Source: JALEFZ01 sp039817415 | GTDB taxonomy: Bacteria; Bacteroidota; Bacteroidia; J057 | Direction: 5' to 3' | NCBI GenBank assembly: GCA_039817415.1 | Contig: JBCBVV010000032.1 | Location: forward strand, 17,092-81,091 | Length of the DNA stretch: 64,000 nt | Part shown: one piece after another, positions 1-8,940 of the stretch | How positions within the stretch are numbered: position 1 is the stretch's first letter | Layout: each line of letters begins with the position of its first letter | Made by a program: the position numbers and the translations under genes | The notes under the pieces: generated by a model | What the model was told of the DNA's origin: nothing | Databases searched by the model: none | Seen by the model: only the letters and a program-made list of their open reading frames with translations

Positions 1-347
1 CCCTATGCTCAGTGAGAAAAACGGTTTCCTATTTGCCATTGAAAAATGCTTTGGAGGATGTTGAGGGAAAAATTCTCCAAGGAGAAGGGATTTACCAAGC
101 GATGAGTTTGTCTCCAATATTTCCATCATACTTTCTTCCAGCTGTTAAGGTTGGAGAACAAACAGCCAGACTTGATGAACTGCTTCTACAAGTCTCAGAA
201 CAACTCGAGGAAGAAAGTCAAGCGGAACTCGAACGCCTTACGCAGATGATTGAACCGCTACTTATTATTCTGGTAGGTGGAATGGTAGCTACCATTTTGG
301 TGGCTATGTATTTACCCATGTTCAAGCTAGGAACAGCTGTGATGTAA
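1..347 (+). CDS. gspF: Type II secretion inner-membrane platform protein GspF (C-terminal part)
   Basis: The frame is open to the left edge of the window, so only about the last 115 residues are present; the GTG at 12 is not a real start. The end shows the GspF/PilC family pattern: a segment around the words 'FLPAVKVGEQTARLDELL', a long helical stretch rich in E and Q, then the conserved 'LTQMIEPLLIILVGGMVATIL' membrane helix and a short tail. GspF is the polytopic platform protein that couples the cytoplasmic ATPase to pseudopilus assembly. The genes that follow on the same strand (pseudopilin, peptidase, ATPase, secretin) support the assignment. Whether it serves secretion or a pilus cannot be decided here. 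Confidence 0.9.
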   Translation, partial: LCSVRKTVSYLPLKNALEDVEGKILQGEGIYQAMSLSPIFPSYFLPAVKVGEQTARLDELLLQVSEQLEEESQAELERLTQMIEPLLIILVGGMVATILVAMYLPMFKLGTAVM

Positions 348-394
348 TACCTTAAAATATTAATTGTGAATTAGAACGATCAATACATAAACCA

Positions 395-805
395 ATGAAA
401 ACACAAAACTTCTATCTGAAGGGGATGACCCTTACAGAGCTACTCGTAGTACTTGCCATTGTAGGTATTTTACTCCTATTGGCCTTCCCTGTATTAAAGC
501 CACTTTTCTCAATTGCGCATGGCTTGGAAGCCCAGACCAACCTAAAACATCTAGCCAGTTTACAGGAAAGTCATTATCTCAGAATGAATCGCTACACAGA
601 TGAGATAGGCGCGATTGGCTTTGAGCAAGCCAAATTGGTTACGGAGGAGAATGGAACTGCTCATTATCAGATTGAGGTAGTGGAAGTAACAAAAGGAGAT
701 TTTTTAGCCAGAGCGACTTCCATTACAGATTTTGATGGCGATGGAACCTTCAATGTTTGGGAGGTAGATAAATCGAAAATTCCTAGAGAGATCGTAGCAG
801 ACTAA
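395..805 (+). CDS. Pseudopilin with type IV prepilin leader (GspG-like)
   Basis: The 136-residue product begins with a short basic leader ending in glycine followed by MTLTELL, the class III prepilin cleavage site with the conserved Glu at +5 of the mature protein. The hydrophobic helix typical of pilins follows (residues about 12-32). The C-terminal part contains a 'DFDGDGTFNVWEVD' acidic stretch like the calcium-binding end of GspG-type major pseudopilins. It lies between gspF and a prepilin peptidase, so it is probably the major pseudopilin of this machine. A minor pilin of a type IV pilus is the alternative. Confidence 0.85.
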   Translation: MKTQNFYLKGMTLTELLVVLAIVGILLLLAFPVLKPLFSIAHGLEAQTNLKHLASLQESHYLRMNRYTDEIGAIGFEQAKLVTEENGTAHYQIEVVEVTKGDFLARATSITDFDGDGTFNVWEVDKSKIPREIVAD

Positions 806-822
806 TATTATACCTCATTAAC

Positions 823-1320
823 ATGATAGGAAAGGCTATTTTATGTATGTCATTGCTAGGCATTGGCATAGAGGATTTTCGTAGCAGGAGAATTCACCTT
901 TATTGGTTTCTTTTAGCTTCGATTTGCATACTTCTTTTGAGAATAAAGACCATTTCCCCTTCGGATCTATTGGAAATTGCCCTTAATCTGGCAAATGGTG
1001 TTTGTATTATAGGAGCTACCTCCCTGGTTTTTTGGATCAAGGGTAAACCAGAATTTACCCGACAAAGCCTAGGCTTGGGAGACGTATGGATGATGGCCTT
1101 AATGGGAATGAATTTTTATCATTTGGCCTATCAAATCCTCTTCCTTTCGACCATCTGTCTATCGCTCTTGGTTTCGTCCTATTATTTATCGGTCTATCCT
1201 CAAATAAGAGATGAATTTACAGTTCCTATGGCAGGAGTTTGGGCGTTTAGTTGGTTGCTCATTGAGGCGATTCACCCCTATTTCCCTTTTTCATCTTTTA
1301 AAATATTTCTATGGAAGTAG
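823..1320 (+). CDS. Prepilin peptidase, short form (A24 aspartyl protease)
   Basis: The 165-residue protein has several membrane helices and the two aspartates expected of A24 family prepilin peptidases: one in 'IEDFRSRRI' near residue 18 and one in 'SLGLGDVWMMA' near residue 88 (GD motif). It lacks the N-terminal cysteine-rich and methyltransferase portion of PilD/GspO, so it resembles the small archaeal/TadV-like forms. It probably cleaves the leader of the pseudopilin encoded just upstream. Its last codons overlap the start of gspE by 10 bases, which implies translational coupling. Confidence 0.85.
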   Translation: MIGKAILCMSLLGIGIEDFRSRRIHLYWFLLASICILLLRIKTISPSDLLEIALNLANGVCIIGATSLVFWIKGKPEFTRQSLGLGDVWMMALMGMNFYHLAYQILFLSTICLSLLVSSYYLSVYPQIRDEFTVPMAGVWAFSWLLIEAIHPYFPFSSFKIFLWK

Positions 1321-2720
1321 CTGATTTGGATTACAAATTAGTCAGCCTATTCACTCCTGAGCAGGCACATCAACTATGCCTTATTCCCTTCAGGGAAGAT
1401 GAGAGTAAATTGACATGTTTAGCTGTTGAAAGTGATGCAGAAAAATTAAGTCTGGCTCGTTTGCTCCTGGGAAGAGAGATATGTCTTGAACTCATTTCGT
1501 CGGATCACTTCCAAAGACTCTTATTGCAATCCTATCCGACAAACAAGATAGTTTCTCGGGAAGCCCAACAAGAGAGTCGGGAAAATTCGGATGCAGTTGA
1601 TTTTATTGAGAAAATACTAGAATCCGCTCTTCAAATGAATGCAAGTGATATTCATATTGAATGTTACCAAGATTTATCTAGAGTTCGATTTCGATGGGAA
1701 GGACAACTGGTAGAAAAACATCACATCCCATTATCGATATATCCATCCATCATCAGCAGGATTAAAATTATGGCTGACATGGATATATCTGAAAAAAGGT
1801 TACCCCAAGACGGGCGCATTCATACAGCAATTCAAGACCAAAAAATAGATATCCGTGTGTCCTCGATTCCGGGAAAGTTTGGCGAAAAAATTGTCATGCG
1901 ATTGTTGAGTAGAACCTTGAAAGCTTGGGATTTGGATCAACTTGGGTTTCGACCTCAGGAATTATCTGCCTATCAACAGGCCATACAAAAACCCAATGGA
2001 ATCATCCTAATCACCGGCCCTACAGGTAGCGGCAAAACCAGTACCCTTTATACTACCCTCTATCAACTCAATCTTCCCGGCAAAAATATTACCACCATCG
2101 AGGACCCCATTGAATATACTTTCAGCGGTATCAATCAGGTACAGATGAAGGATGAGATTGGATTAAGTTTTGATCGTGCGTTAAAGTCTTTTTTAAGGCA
2201 AGACCCAGATATATTGATGGTTGGGGAAATCAGGGATACATCTACGGCAAAAATTGCCATCAGAGCTGCCATGACAGGTCATTTGGTCTTCTCTACGCTT
2301 CATACGAATGGGGCGATTGAAGCCATTTCTAGATTAACCGATATGGGAATTGAACCTTACTTATTAGCGGGATGTCTGCGAGTTGTTATAGCGCAACGAT
2401 TGCTGAGGCTACTATGTGATCACTGTAAGTCCCCAAACGATGATATGCTCCATGTGGGATTTCAAGAGACTTATTCCATTAATCGTCATTGGCGAAGTAT
2501 CGGATGTCGCCATTGCCATTTTACAGGTTACAGGGGTAGAAAGGCTGTCTTTGAAGTTTTGCCTATAGACCAGCATCTCAAAAGAATGATTAGAAAAAAA
2601 CAGGAATTGGATTATGAAAATATCATAGCCACAGACCTATTAAGCATGAATGAAAACCTGGCAGAATTGGTTCGTTCAGGGGCAACCTCCCTTGAAGAAG
2701 CCTTGGTCCACTATCAATAA
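1311..2720 (+). CDS. gspE: Type II secretion/pilus assembly ATPase GspE
   Basis: The 469-residue protein is a GspE/PilB secretion ATPase. An N-terminal domain (about 1-90) is followed by the N2 domain with 'ASDIHIE' near residue 105, the Walker A 'GPTGSGKTSTLY' near residue 237, the Asp box 'TIEDPIEY', the Walker B region 'QDPDILMVGEIRD' and the His box 'AMTGHLVFSTLHTN'. The C-terminal zinc module appears as two CxxC pairs ('CDHC' near 394 and 'CRHC' near 425). It powers pseudopilus extension at the inner membrane. The start overlaps the peptidase gene, and gspD follows after 4 bases. Confidence 0.95.
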   Translation: MEVADLDYKLVSLFTPEQAHQLCLIPFREDESKLTCLAVESDAEKLSLARLLLGREICLELISSDHFQRLLLQSYPTNKIVSREAQQESRENSDAVDFIEKILESALQMNASDIHIECYQDLSRVRFRWEGQLVEKHHIPLSIYPSIISRIKIMADMDISEKRLPQDGRIHTAIQDQKIDIRVSSIPGKFGEKIVMRLLSRTLKAWDLDQLGFRPQELSAYQQAIQKPNGIILITGPTGSGKTSTLYTTLYQLNLPGKNITTIEDPIEYTFSGINQVQMKDEIGLSFDRALKSFLRQDPDILMVGEIRDTSTAKIAIRAAMTGHLVFSTLHTNGAIEAISRLTDMGIEPYLLAGCLRVVIAQRLLRLLCDHCKSPNDDMLHVGFQETYSINRHWRSIGCRHCHFTGYRGRKAVFEVLPIDQHLKRMIRKKQELDYENIIATDLLSMNENLAELVRSGATSLEEALVHYQ

Positions 2721-2724
2721 CCCT

Positions 2725-4758
2725 ATGAAAGCACAATCACTTTTTCTCTATGTATGTATGTGGTTCCCTATCTTGTTATATGGGCAAGAAGATAGATTAC
2801 ATCAATTAAGTCTTCAATTAGATTCTCTAAGTGAGGAAATTCCTGCTCTTCTAGAGGAAACAGAACTCTCCTTTACCCGGATTCCTCTGTCTACCTACGT
2901 AAGAGCAGTTGGGCGAGAGCACGGGATCAATGTCCACATAGAAGAGACGCCGACTATCCGCCTTACCTCTCATCTACAAAAGGAACAGGTGAAAAATATC
3001 TTTCTCTTTCTTTGTAAAAACTATCACTACACCCTAGAGTCTACAGGAAGCATCCTTCATTTTTTGCCCCTTACTGAGCCAGAAGATCTTCAAGAAGAAG
3101 ATGAAAAGGAGCTGTTAGCGATAGACTTTAAAGATGGATTGCTTTCTGTGGACTTAAAAGGAGACAGCATTTTCTCAGTTGTTAGGAGAATTTCAGAATT
3201 GAGCGGGAGAAAGTTACTCGTGCCGACAGGAACCTCTTATCAACTTGAAGTGTATCTCCCCCCGACTCCAATAGATACAGCTATCGAGGCAATTTTTGAG
3301 ACTAATGGATTTAAGGTTAAGCATCATAGAAAAGGATATACTTTGATCAGCCCGCTAGCTTCAAATGGGCTATCCAAACCTACCCAAGCTATTCGGTCTC
3401 ATTCTTTTCAGGTGGAGGTTTTTACGGATGGAGAAAATCGATTGATCAATGTAGAAGCTGAAAATTCGCCACTAGTAGAGGTCATTCAGGATATTTTTGA
3501 TCGACTTGAAGCAGACTTTATTCTCTATGATCCATTGGAAGGACACATTTCCTGCAAGGCTGAGTTTTCGAATTTGGATGAATGGTTGGAGCTAATCCTC
3601 AAAGGAACACCCTTTGCCTACAAGAAGTCTGGTAACATGTATATGCTGGGAAGGGCCAACCATGAATGGCTCCTTCACACTACCGCCGTTAAGCTTGAAC
3701 ATAGGCCTAGTTACCAGATTATGGAGCTCATTCCAGGAATAGAGGAGGTAACAAGTTCGGAATCCTCAAATACACTGGGTTCTTCCTCGCGCCCTTTCCC
3801 TACAAACACTACTGTGGGACAAAATGGCTTTTCTAGTTTGGGGCAAGGCAACTCTTCCCAGCCGACTTCCTATCCCCAATCTTCAAGAATATTTAAGGCA
3901 AAAGCCGGGGAGGTAGAAATGGTTGATTATCCTGAATTGAATGAGATTATTCTGAAAGGGCCTGCAGATCAGGTACAGGAGACGATATCCATGATCAAGC
4001 AACTAGATCAGCCCATTCCTATGGTGAGAATTGAGATGTTGGTAGTTGAAATCAACAAAGACAGACTACTCAATACGAAATTGAAGGCGGGCTTTAGAAA
4101 TGGGAATGATTCAAGTGGAAATAGACAGGTTTTACCCGGCTTGGACATGAATGTGGGGGGCGAAGCCTTGGATAATTTACTAGGTAGCATTCCCAATCTT
4201 CAACCCTTAGGCCTATTAGACCAGGGCTTCTACCTAAATCTTCAAGCACAGGAAAGCAGGGGAAATCTCAAAGTTCAAATGAAGCCTATTCTCTCTATGC
4301 TCAATGGCCGAGAAGGAAGTCTTACCATAGGTCAGACCCAATATTTCCTCTTAGAAACCACGACTTCCTCTGCAGGTGCAGTCAATAATTTCCAACAATT
4401 CACCCAACGATTTGAAAGTATTGTGGCCAATGTAACCCTTTGGCTGAGGCCTTTCGTGTCAGATGATGGCATGGTCACCCTGGATGTATTACCAGACTTT
4501 ACCACCCCAGTAGGTAGTTTCGATGCCGATGTGCCACCTACCATTGCGACCAGAAGATTCGTGTCGACCATTCGAGTCAAAAATGGGGAAACAATGGTAC
4601 TTGGAGGCTTGACAGAAGAGGCTATGGGAGAAAATACACAAGGACTTCCATGGCTAAGTAGAGTACCTGTCCTGAAATGGATTTTTGGTAATGTCCAGAA
4701 AAGTAAGAACAAGTCATCCTTACTCATCTACATCACCCCTATTGTAAGCTATAATTGA
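2725..4758 (+). CDS. gspD: Type II secretion secretin GspD
   Basis: I place the start at the ATG at 2725, just after the gspE stop, because it gives a signal peptide (MKAQSLFLYVCMWFPILLYGQ); an upstream in-frame ATG at 2650 would lie inside gspE. The 677-residue protein carries N-terminal secretin/TonB short N domains (about 40-380), a Ser/Thr/Asn/Gly-rich linker (about 345-375), and a C-terminal secretin core with 'VRIEMLVVEINKDRL', 'GSLTIGQTQYF' and 'VKNGETMVLGGLTEE' signatures. It should form the outer-membrane gate. The downstream gene starts 2 bases after the stop. Confidence 0.93.
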   Translation: MKAQSLFLYVCMWFPILLYGQEDRLHQLSLQLDSLSEEIPALLEETELSFTRIPLSTYVRAVGREHGINVHIEETPTIRLTSHLQKEQVKNIFLFLCKNYHYTLESTGSILHFLPLTEPEDLQEEDEKELLAIDFKDGLLSVDLKGDSIFSVVRRISELSGRKLLVPTGTSYQLEVYLPPTPIDTAIEAIFETNGFKVKHHRKGYTLISPLASNGLSKPTQAIRSHSFQVEVFTDGENRLINVEAENSPLVEVIQDIFDRLEADFILYDPLEGHISCKAEFSNLDEWLELILKGTPFAYKKSGNMYMLGRANHEWLLHTTAVKLEHRPSYQIMELIPGIEEVTSSESSNTLGSSSRPFPTNTTVGQNGFSSLGQGNSSQPTSYPQSSRIFKAKAGEVEMVDYPELNEIILKGPADQVQETISMIKQLDQPIPMVRIEMLVVEINKDRLLNTKLKAGFRNGNDSSGNRQVLPGLDMNVGGEALDNLLGSIPNLQPLGLLDQGFYLNLQAQESRGNLKVQMKPILSMLNGREGSLTIGQTQYFLLETTTSSAGAVNNFQQFTQRFESIVANVTLWLRPFVSDDGMVTLDVLPDFTTPVGSFDADVPPTIATRRFVSTIRVKNGETMVLGGLTEEAMGENTQGLPWLSRVPVLKWIFGNVQKSKNKSSLLIYITPIVSYN

Positions 4759-4759
4759 T

Positions 4760-5965
4760 ATGAAATTTTGGGAAAAATGGGGGCTTGGAAAAGGGGACTA
4801 TTGGCTAGGAATAGAGGCACAAGGAACCCAATGGAAAGTGATCCTTCTATCCTTTCATCGATTCAAGGTGAAAATCGAACTAGAAAAGATATGTGAAGAT
4901 AGGCAGGCATTACTTATGCTTCTTCGGAAATATTCTTCCATACCGATATTACTATATGCTCCAGAGCTAAGTGGAGTGGAAAAATGCATCCCCTTATCAT
5001 CCGTAAATCTGGTAAAGGAGGTATTAGGCATGTCTGTGGAACGACCGACCGTCTATTTTGGGCAGTACCTTCTAACCAAAGATGAAGCGCAATGGGTAAA
5101 ATTGGCTAGGAAGGACGACTTAATGGCAAAGCTTAATGACCTAAAGGAGATTAAGGAAGACATTGTCAGTGTTTCCATCATGAGCTTACCTGTTTTGTTT
5201 TTGATAGAGAATATCGAAGGCTACCAAAAGCAGAAAGTATATCAGTTTGAAGGCTATTTCTGGCAGGATGGTATCCTTTCTTCACCTACGCCTGAGGCAG
5301 AATCTTTATCTCATTTAGATTTAGCAAGCTCGCTTTCGATTGATCCTAATTTTCTGGAATTATATGGGGCTGTGGTTTTTCATTACTTATCTCAAGGAAG
5401 GGATTTATTTCAGTTGGAGGATTTTGACTCGAAAAGGAAGAATTATAAACGGCAAAAAGGCTTGTTGAAATGGCTTCAATTAGGCCTATTAATCAGCCTA
5501 TTGGCACTCGGACTCGCTACCTTTTTTGAAGAGTTTTGGTTGGCAAAAAGGGAAAATCAGACTAAGCTTATTGAATCAAAAAAGGAAGTATTAGAAGAAG
5601 TCAAATTGAAGCAAAACCAGGTGGCCCATTTGCGTAAATTCCTCAGTCAAAAAGTCCTAAAGTCCTCTCATGTTGCTATTCAATTCGATGCCCTATCAAT
5701 TCACATCCCCAAGGAAATCGTTTTTGATAAGCTGTGGTTTCGTCCCCGTATCCAACAGCTGAAAAAACTTGATCCAGAGTTGAGAGAAATCCGCCCTGAT
5801 ATATTGTTAGAAGGGCACTGCTCCAAGGTATCTGAGCTCCTTTCCTTTATTCAACAAGTGGAAAGGGAAACTAAATTTACAGATGTATCAGTATGGAATT
5901 CTGCTTTTGATGAGCTAAGGGAGGTTCACCAGTTTACCCTCACGATAAATGACCATGAAGATTAA
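4760..5965 (+). CDS. Type II secretion inner-membrane assembly protein, GspL/PilN-like
   Basis: The 401-residue product has a soluble N-terminal half (about 1-220) without strong motifs, one membrane helix near residues 236-258 ('LQLGLLISLLALGLATFF'), a coiled-coil stretch rich in K/E/Q (about 262-300) and a C-terminal periplasmic alpha/beta domain. This layout (actin-like or degenerate cytoplasmic domain, one helix, coiled coil, ferredoxin-like domain) is that of GspL or a PilM-PilN fusion. Position right after gspD and overlap by 17 bases with a GspM/PilO-like gene support this. Sequence conservation is too low for a firm symbol. Confidence 0.6.
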   Translation: MKFWEKWGLGKGDYWLGIEAQGTQWKVILLSFHRFKVKIELEKICEDRQALLMLLRKYSSIPILLYAPELSGVEKCIPLSSVNLVKEVLGMSVERPTVYFGQYLLTKDEAQWVKLARKDDLMAKLNDLKEIKEDIVSVSIMSLPVLFLIENIEGYQKQKVYQFEGYFWQDGILSSPTPEAESLSHLDLASSLSIDPNFLELYGAVVFHYLSQGRDLFQLEDFDSKRKNYKRQKGLLKWLQLGLLISLLALGLATFFEEFWLAKRENQTKLIESKKEVLEEVKLKQNQVAHLRKFLSQKVLKSSHVAIQFDALSIHIPKEIVFDKLWFRPRIQQLKKLDPELREIRPDILLEGHCSKVSELLSFIQQVERETKFTDVSVWNSAFDELREVHQFTLTINDHED

Positions 5966-6485
5966 ACATATTTCAATAGCCGTTGGGATAGTCTGTCTCA
6001 TCTTCTTGCTTGGGGCACTTTTGAAAATTGGGAATTTGGTAAAGATCAAAGCGGAATCTATCCTTTTTAATCAAAGGGTGGAGGCTATTGAGCAAGCTCC
6101 TCAACTTCTCAAGGATTTGTCAAAGCAGGAGGAAGTTTACCAAGAACGTTTAAATGGGAATGATAGAAAGAAATCATTCGATTCTCCTTCTTCTTTTCTG
6201 ACCTACCTAGATACCACTTCACGAAAATTTAGCCTTCACCTATTAAATGTTCCCCAAGAAAAGAAGTCTATGGAAGATGGAATAGAAATCGGTACGCTCT
6301 GCCTGAGCATAAAAGGGAATTTTAAGTCGATGCTGAAATGGCTTTATCAAATAGAAGAGCTTGATCACTCCGCCTCTGCAAAACACCTCTATATGGAAGT
6401 CCGGAAGGAAGGGAAGAAAACAGGTCGTCAATCTTTCTTGTATGCTGAGGTTTGTTTCTCAAGACTTATATCTGACAGGCCATAA
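5949..6485 (+). CDS. Type II secretion inner-membrane assembly protein, GspM/PilO-like
   Basis: The 178-residue protein starts inside the end of the preceding gene (a second ATG lies two codons in, at 5955). It has a short basic N-terminus, one membrane helix (about 8-28), a heptad-like segment and a C-terminal domain. That is the architecture of GspM/PilO, the partner of GspL/PilN in the inner-membrane assembly platform. The operon ends here at a strong hairpin. No specific motif was recognised; the call rests on architecture and gene order. Confidence 0.55.
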   Translation: MTMKIKHISIAVGIVCLIFLLGALLKIGNLVKIKAESILFNQRVEAIEQAPQLLKDLSKQEEVYQERLNGNDRKKSFDSPSSFLTYLDTTSRKFSLHLLNVPQEKKSMEDGIEIGTLCLSIKGNFKSMLKWLYQIEELDHSASAKHLYMEVRKEGKKTGRQSFLYAEVCFSRLISDRP

Positions 6486-6488
6486 AAA

Positions 6489-6512
6489 ACCAGGGACCTG
6501 CAGGGTCCCTGG
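6489..6512 (+). terminator. Hairpin terminator after the secretion operon
   Basis: Directly after the last gene of the operon a near-perfect inverted repeat reads CCAGGGACC-TGCA-GGGTCCCTGG. There is no long T run, so it may act as a weak rho-independent terminator or 3' stabiliser. Confidence 0.6.
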
Positions 6513-7018
6513 CCACCATTATGACAAAATCTACTAGAACAAATACTTAATGAAAGTGCCTTAATGTGGACGAGAAAATTGTCAATGCCACTGATGACAT
6601 CCTCTTTCCACCAAATCTGATAGGAACAAAGGAAGCATTAGGGTATCACAAATTAATCACAGCTCAGTAACAAAAACCTTGGAGTCTGCGTCACGGGAAG
6701 AAAAAAGGCCCAACTGACATAGCAGCTTAGATAGAAAAGTTGGGGAGGATGATATTTATAAATCGGTTAAAAATTGGATGATTGTTTGATAAATTTTATT
6801 GAGTGGCAGGGATGTTTGCCATTTCTGTAATGATAGCTGGGTTTAATATTTTTATTCGAAAAATTATTTTCAATAACGTTTATCTCTATCCTCGGTATTA
6901 TTTTTTTGTAAAAAGATTGTTTCTTAATTTTAAACGAAGGGAAATGGTCGTTTTCGAACCAACGAAACGACGCACGCTTTGCCATTTTCCTTCATAAGAA
7001 TAATCGGCAAATTAATAT
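6513..7018. other. Intergenic region without a convincing gene
   Basis: This 0.5-kb stretch is AT-rich, especially from about 6740 on. Small open frames here have no family signature and overlap each other on both strands. A 31-codon open stretch around 6575-6670 (+) looks slightly protein-like but has no start. The region presumably holds the promoter of the gene at 7019, but I see no exact TAnnTTTG box. No RNA gene was recognised. Confidence 0.5.
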
Positions 7019-7441
7019 ATGATTCCCCCCTCCGTTCCAGCTCTTGCAAGAAGGTTATCTATTCTTGCGATAATAACTTTCTTGTGTCTTTCACCCTTGT
7101 TTGGACAAGATCACACCTCACATGAATCCAGCAATCTTCAGGCTTTGTTTAGCCTATTTGAGATTCCGTTTCTCCTATTATGTCTCATTTTTGCCTTTCT
7201 CACTGCATCTGAGTTAAAAGGAGGAAAATTTGGCCGAGGTATGAATTTATTGGCGATAGGATTTCTGATCATGGCTATCGGTCATGTTCACATGCAGGTG
7301 GAGCATTTATTTAATTTTAGCCTATTCAAGACGATATTTCCAGCACCTTTTGATATGATCCTCTGGTATGTAACCTTGATTGTTACTTGGGGATTTTCAG
7401 GATATGGGTTTTATTTGATTTACAAAGCCAGTAGTAGTTGA
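7019..7441 (+). CDS. Unrecognised membrane protein with signal peptide
   Basis: The 140-residue product has a signal peptide (hydrophobic core about 12-29, ending 'LFGQ'), a short His-containing stretch, then about three membrane helices (about 42-62, 73-92 with 'IGHVHMQVEH', and 110-135). The histidines at the start of the mature protein and in the middle helix could bind metal or haem, but this is speculative. It is followed after 4 bases by another unknown gene, so the two may be co-transcribed. I do not recognise the family. Confidence 0.6.
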   Translation: MIPPSVPALARRLSILAIITFLCLSPLFGQDHTSHESSNLQALFSLFEIPFLLLCLIFAFLTASELKGGKFGRGMNLLAIGFLIMAIGHVHMQVEHLFNFSLFKTIFPAPFDMILWYVTLIVTWGFSGYGFYLIYKASSS

Positions 7442-7445
7442 ACAC

Positions 7446-8207
7446 ATGGTAGATTTCAATTTGTTCTCCTTCAAACCCGTCATACCAGCGCTCTGGACCC
7501 ACATAGATAATCAGCAGGAAAAGGCCATGGAACAGGTTCTTTCCTCCTTGGAAGGGTACTTGGATATGAATCCAGTTCATAACCATCTCTCCAACTATGC
7601 GAAAAGCTTCGTGAACTGGTCATCTGCTAGGAAGGCTATCTATTTTTCCTCACTTTATGGCCTAATAGAAACATCCTTGTCGGCAGCAGACAGAGGGGGT
7701 TCAGGATTTTTCGCTCCTGCCTTTAGAAAGGAGATGATCAAACAGCATCCTGCATTGTACCGGCTTAAGCCTATTCAACTTGCATGGACTGATCCTGTTG
7801 CCCAAGGAGTTGGTTTTTCCTTTTTGTTTATAGATTGGGTATTAGATCAAATAGAATCAATCGTAGGAAAGAATCATCAATTTCTTCTTACCAGTAGAAA
7901 AGACCTCCATCAATTAAGAGTTAGCCTAAGAGAATTGAAAGAAGAAGGTAAAAATCCTGAATACATCGAAAGAGGACATAGCCTTGACCTGGATATGATG
8001 GTAGGTGAGCTATGGAAGTGGAGCAATGAGACCTTGGGCCCTAAGAAAAGTAGAAAATTCTTCGGATCAGCTTTTGAATCGGTGAAACTGCTCTTCGAGA
8101 CCTATCCTGCATTCTCCACAGTCCTTGAAATCCTGCCAGCTAACATCCTGAATCCCTCAGATTTGATACGCTTGTCTTATCAAGTTGGTCGCAAACAACC
8201 TAGGTAA
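7446..8207 (+). CDS. Unrecognised cytoplasmic protein
   Basis: The 253-residue product has no signal peptide or membrane helix and looks largely alpha-helical, with many aromatic residues. The spacing of 4 bases from the preceding membrane-protein gene suggests a two-gene operon. Its end is only 7 bases from the end of the convergent response-regulator gene. No domain was recognised. Confidence 0.6.
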   Translation: MVDFNLFSFKPVIPALWTHIDNQQEKAMEQVLSSLEGYLDMNPVHNHLSNYAKSFVNWSSARKAIYFSSLYGLIETSLSAADRGGSGFFAPAFRKEMIKQHPALYRLKPIQLAWTDPVAQGVGFSFLFIDWVLDQIESIVGKNHQFLLTSRKDLHQLRVSLRELKEEGKNPEYIERGHSLDLDMMVGELWKWSNETLGPKKSRKFFGSAFESVKLLFETYPAFSTVLEILPANILNPSDLIRLSYQVGRKQPR

Positions 8208-8214
8208 AGCGGTA

Positions 8215-8940
8215 TTATTTTCCTTCTAAAAACCGCTTAAAGGAGGAGCGGAAATTTTTTCCGATGGGCAATTCTTTGCCATCTTTTAGGAAAAGACGAT
8301 TTCCTTCCACATAGTCAATGGCTGAGATATTGACAACGAAGGATTTATGGATTCTTTTAAAAGTGGAAGATGGAAATACCGTTTCCATGTGTGTTAAAGT
8401 CTGTGGAGTTAGATGGTATTCATCCTTTAACCACACTTTGACAAAATTTCCATAGCTCTCCAAAAAATTCACTTCTGCAAAATTGATTTGAACGAGGCGC
8501 TTCTCCGTCTTAACGAATATAGAGCTAGATTCCGACTCAGTGGGTTGTTCAGATATGGTGTTATGCTTTTCTTTCCCTCCTTCCTTTCTTATGGAAGCTC
8601 GTTGAACTGCTTTTAGAAAGCGTTCAAATGAAATGGGCTTTACCAGGTAATCAACCACATTTAATTCAAAGCCTTCTAGCGCATATTCTCCATAAGCAGA
8701 GGTAATGATGACGGACGGAGGGCTTTGTAGGGTTCGAAGAAAATCCAGCCCTTTTAATCTGGGCATGTGGATATCTAAAAACATCAGGTCAACCTTCTCT
8801 TCCTGCATAAAGACCAGTGCCTCAGTTGCGGAGTAGCACTGTCCTATGAGTGAAATAAATGGCACATCTTGTATATACTCCGTTAATACCCTGTGTGCCA
8901 GAGGTTCGTCATCTACAATTATGGCCCTTAGCATGTTCAT
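8215..8940 (-). CDS. LytTR-family response regulator
   Basis: The 241-residue protein has a receiver domain at the N-terminus ('IIVDDEPLAHRVL', the phospho-acceptor Asp in 'VDLMFLDIHMP' near residue 55, 'ITSAYGEYAL', and the Lys in 'DYLVKPISF'), and a C-terminal LytTR DNA-binding domain (about 140-240, with 'FLESYGNFVKV', 'HKSFVVN' and 'LPIGKNFR'). Its ATG overlaps the stop of the kinase gene as ATGA, which fixes the start and indicates coupling. It should act with the kinase encoded upstream. The target genes are unknown; the divergent ABC/peptidase genes are candidates. Confidence 0.92.
   Translation of the reverse strand: MNMLRAIIVDDEPLAHRVLTEYIQDVPFISLIGQCYSATEALVFMQEEKVDLMFLDIHMPRLKGLDFLRTLQSPPSVIITSAYGEYALEGFELNVVDYLVKPISFERFLKAVQRASIRKEGGKEKHNTISEQPTESESSSIFVKTEKRLVQINFAEVNFLESYGNFVKVWLKDEYHLTPQTLTHMETVFPSSTFKRIHKSFVVNISAIDYVEGNRLFLKDGKELPIGKNFRSSFKRFLEGK

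Noticed and set aside
2650..2724. Earlier start for gspD inside gspE
   Set aside because: The ATG at 2725 gives a clean signal peptide and normal spacing after the gspE stop.
6575..6670. 31-codon protein-like stretch in the gap after the secretion operon
   Set aside because: No start codon and no recognisable family; too short to support a gene or pseudogene call.
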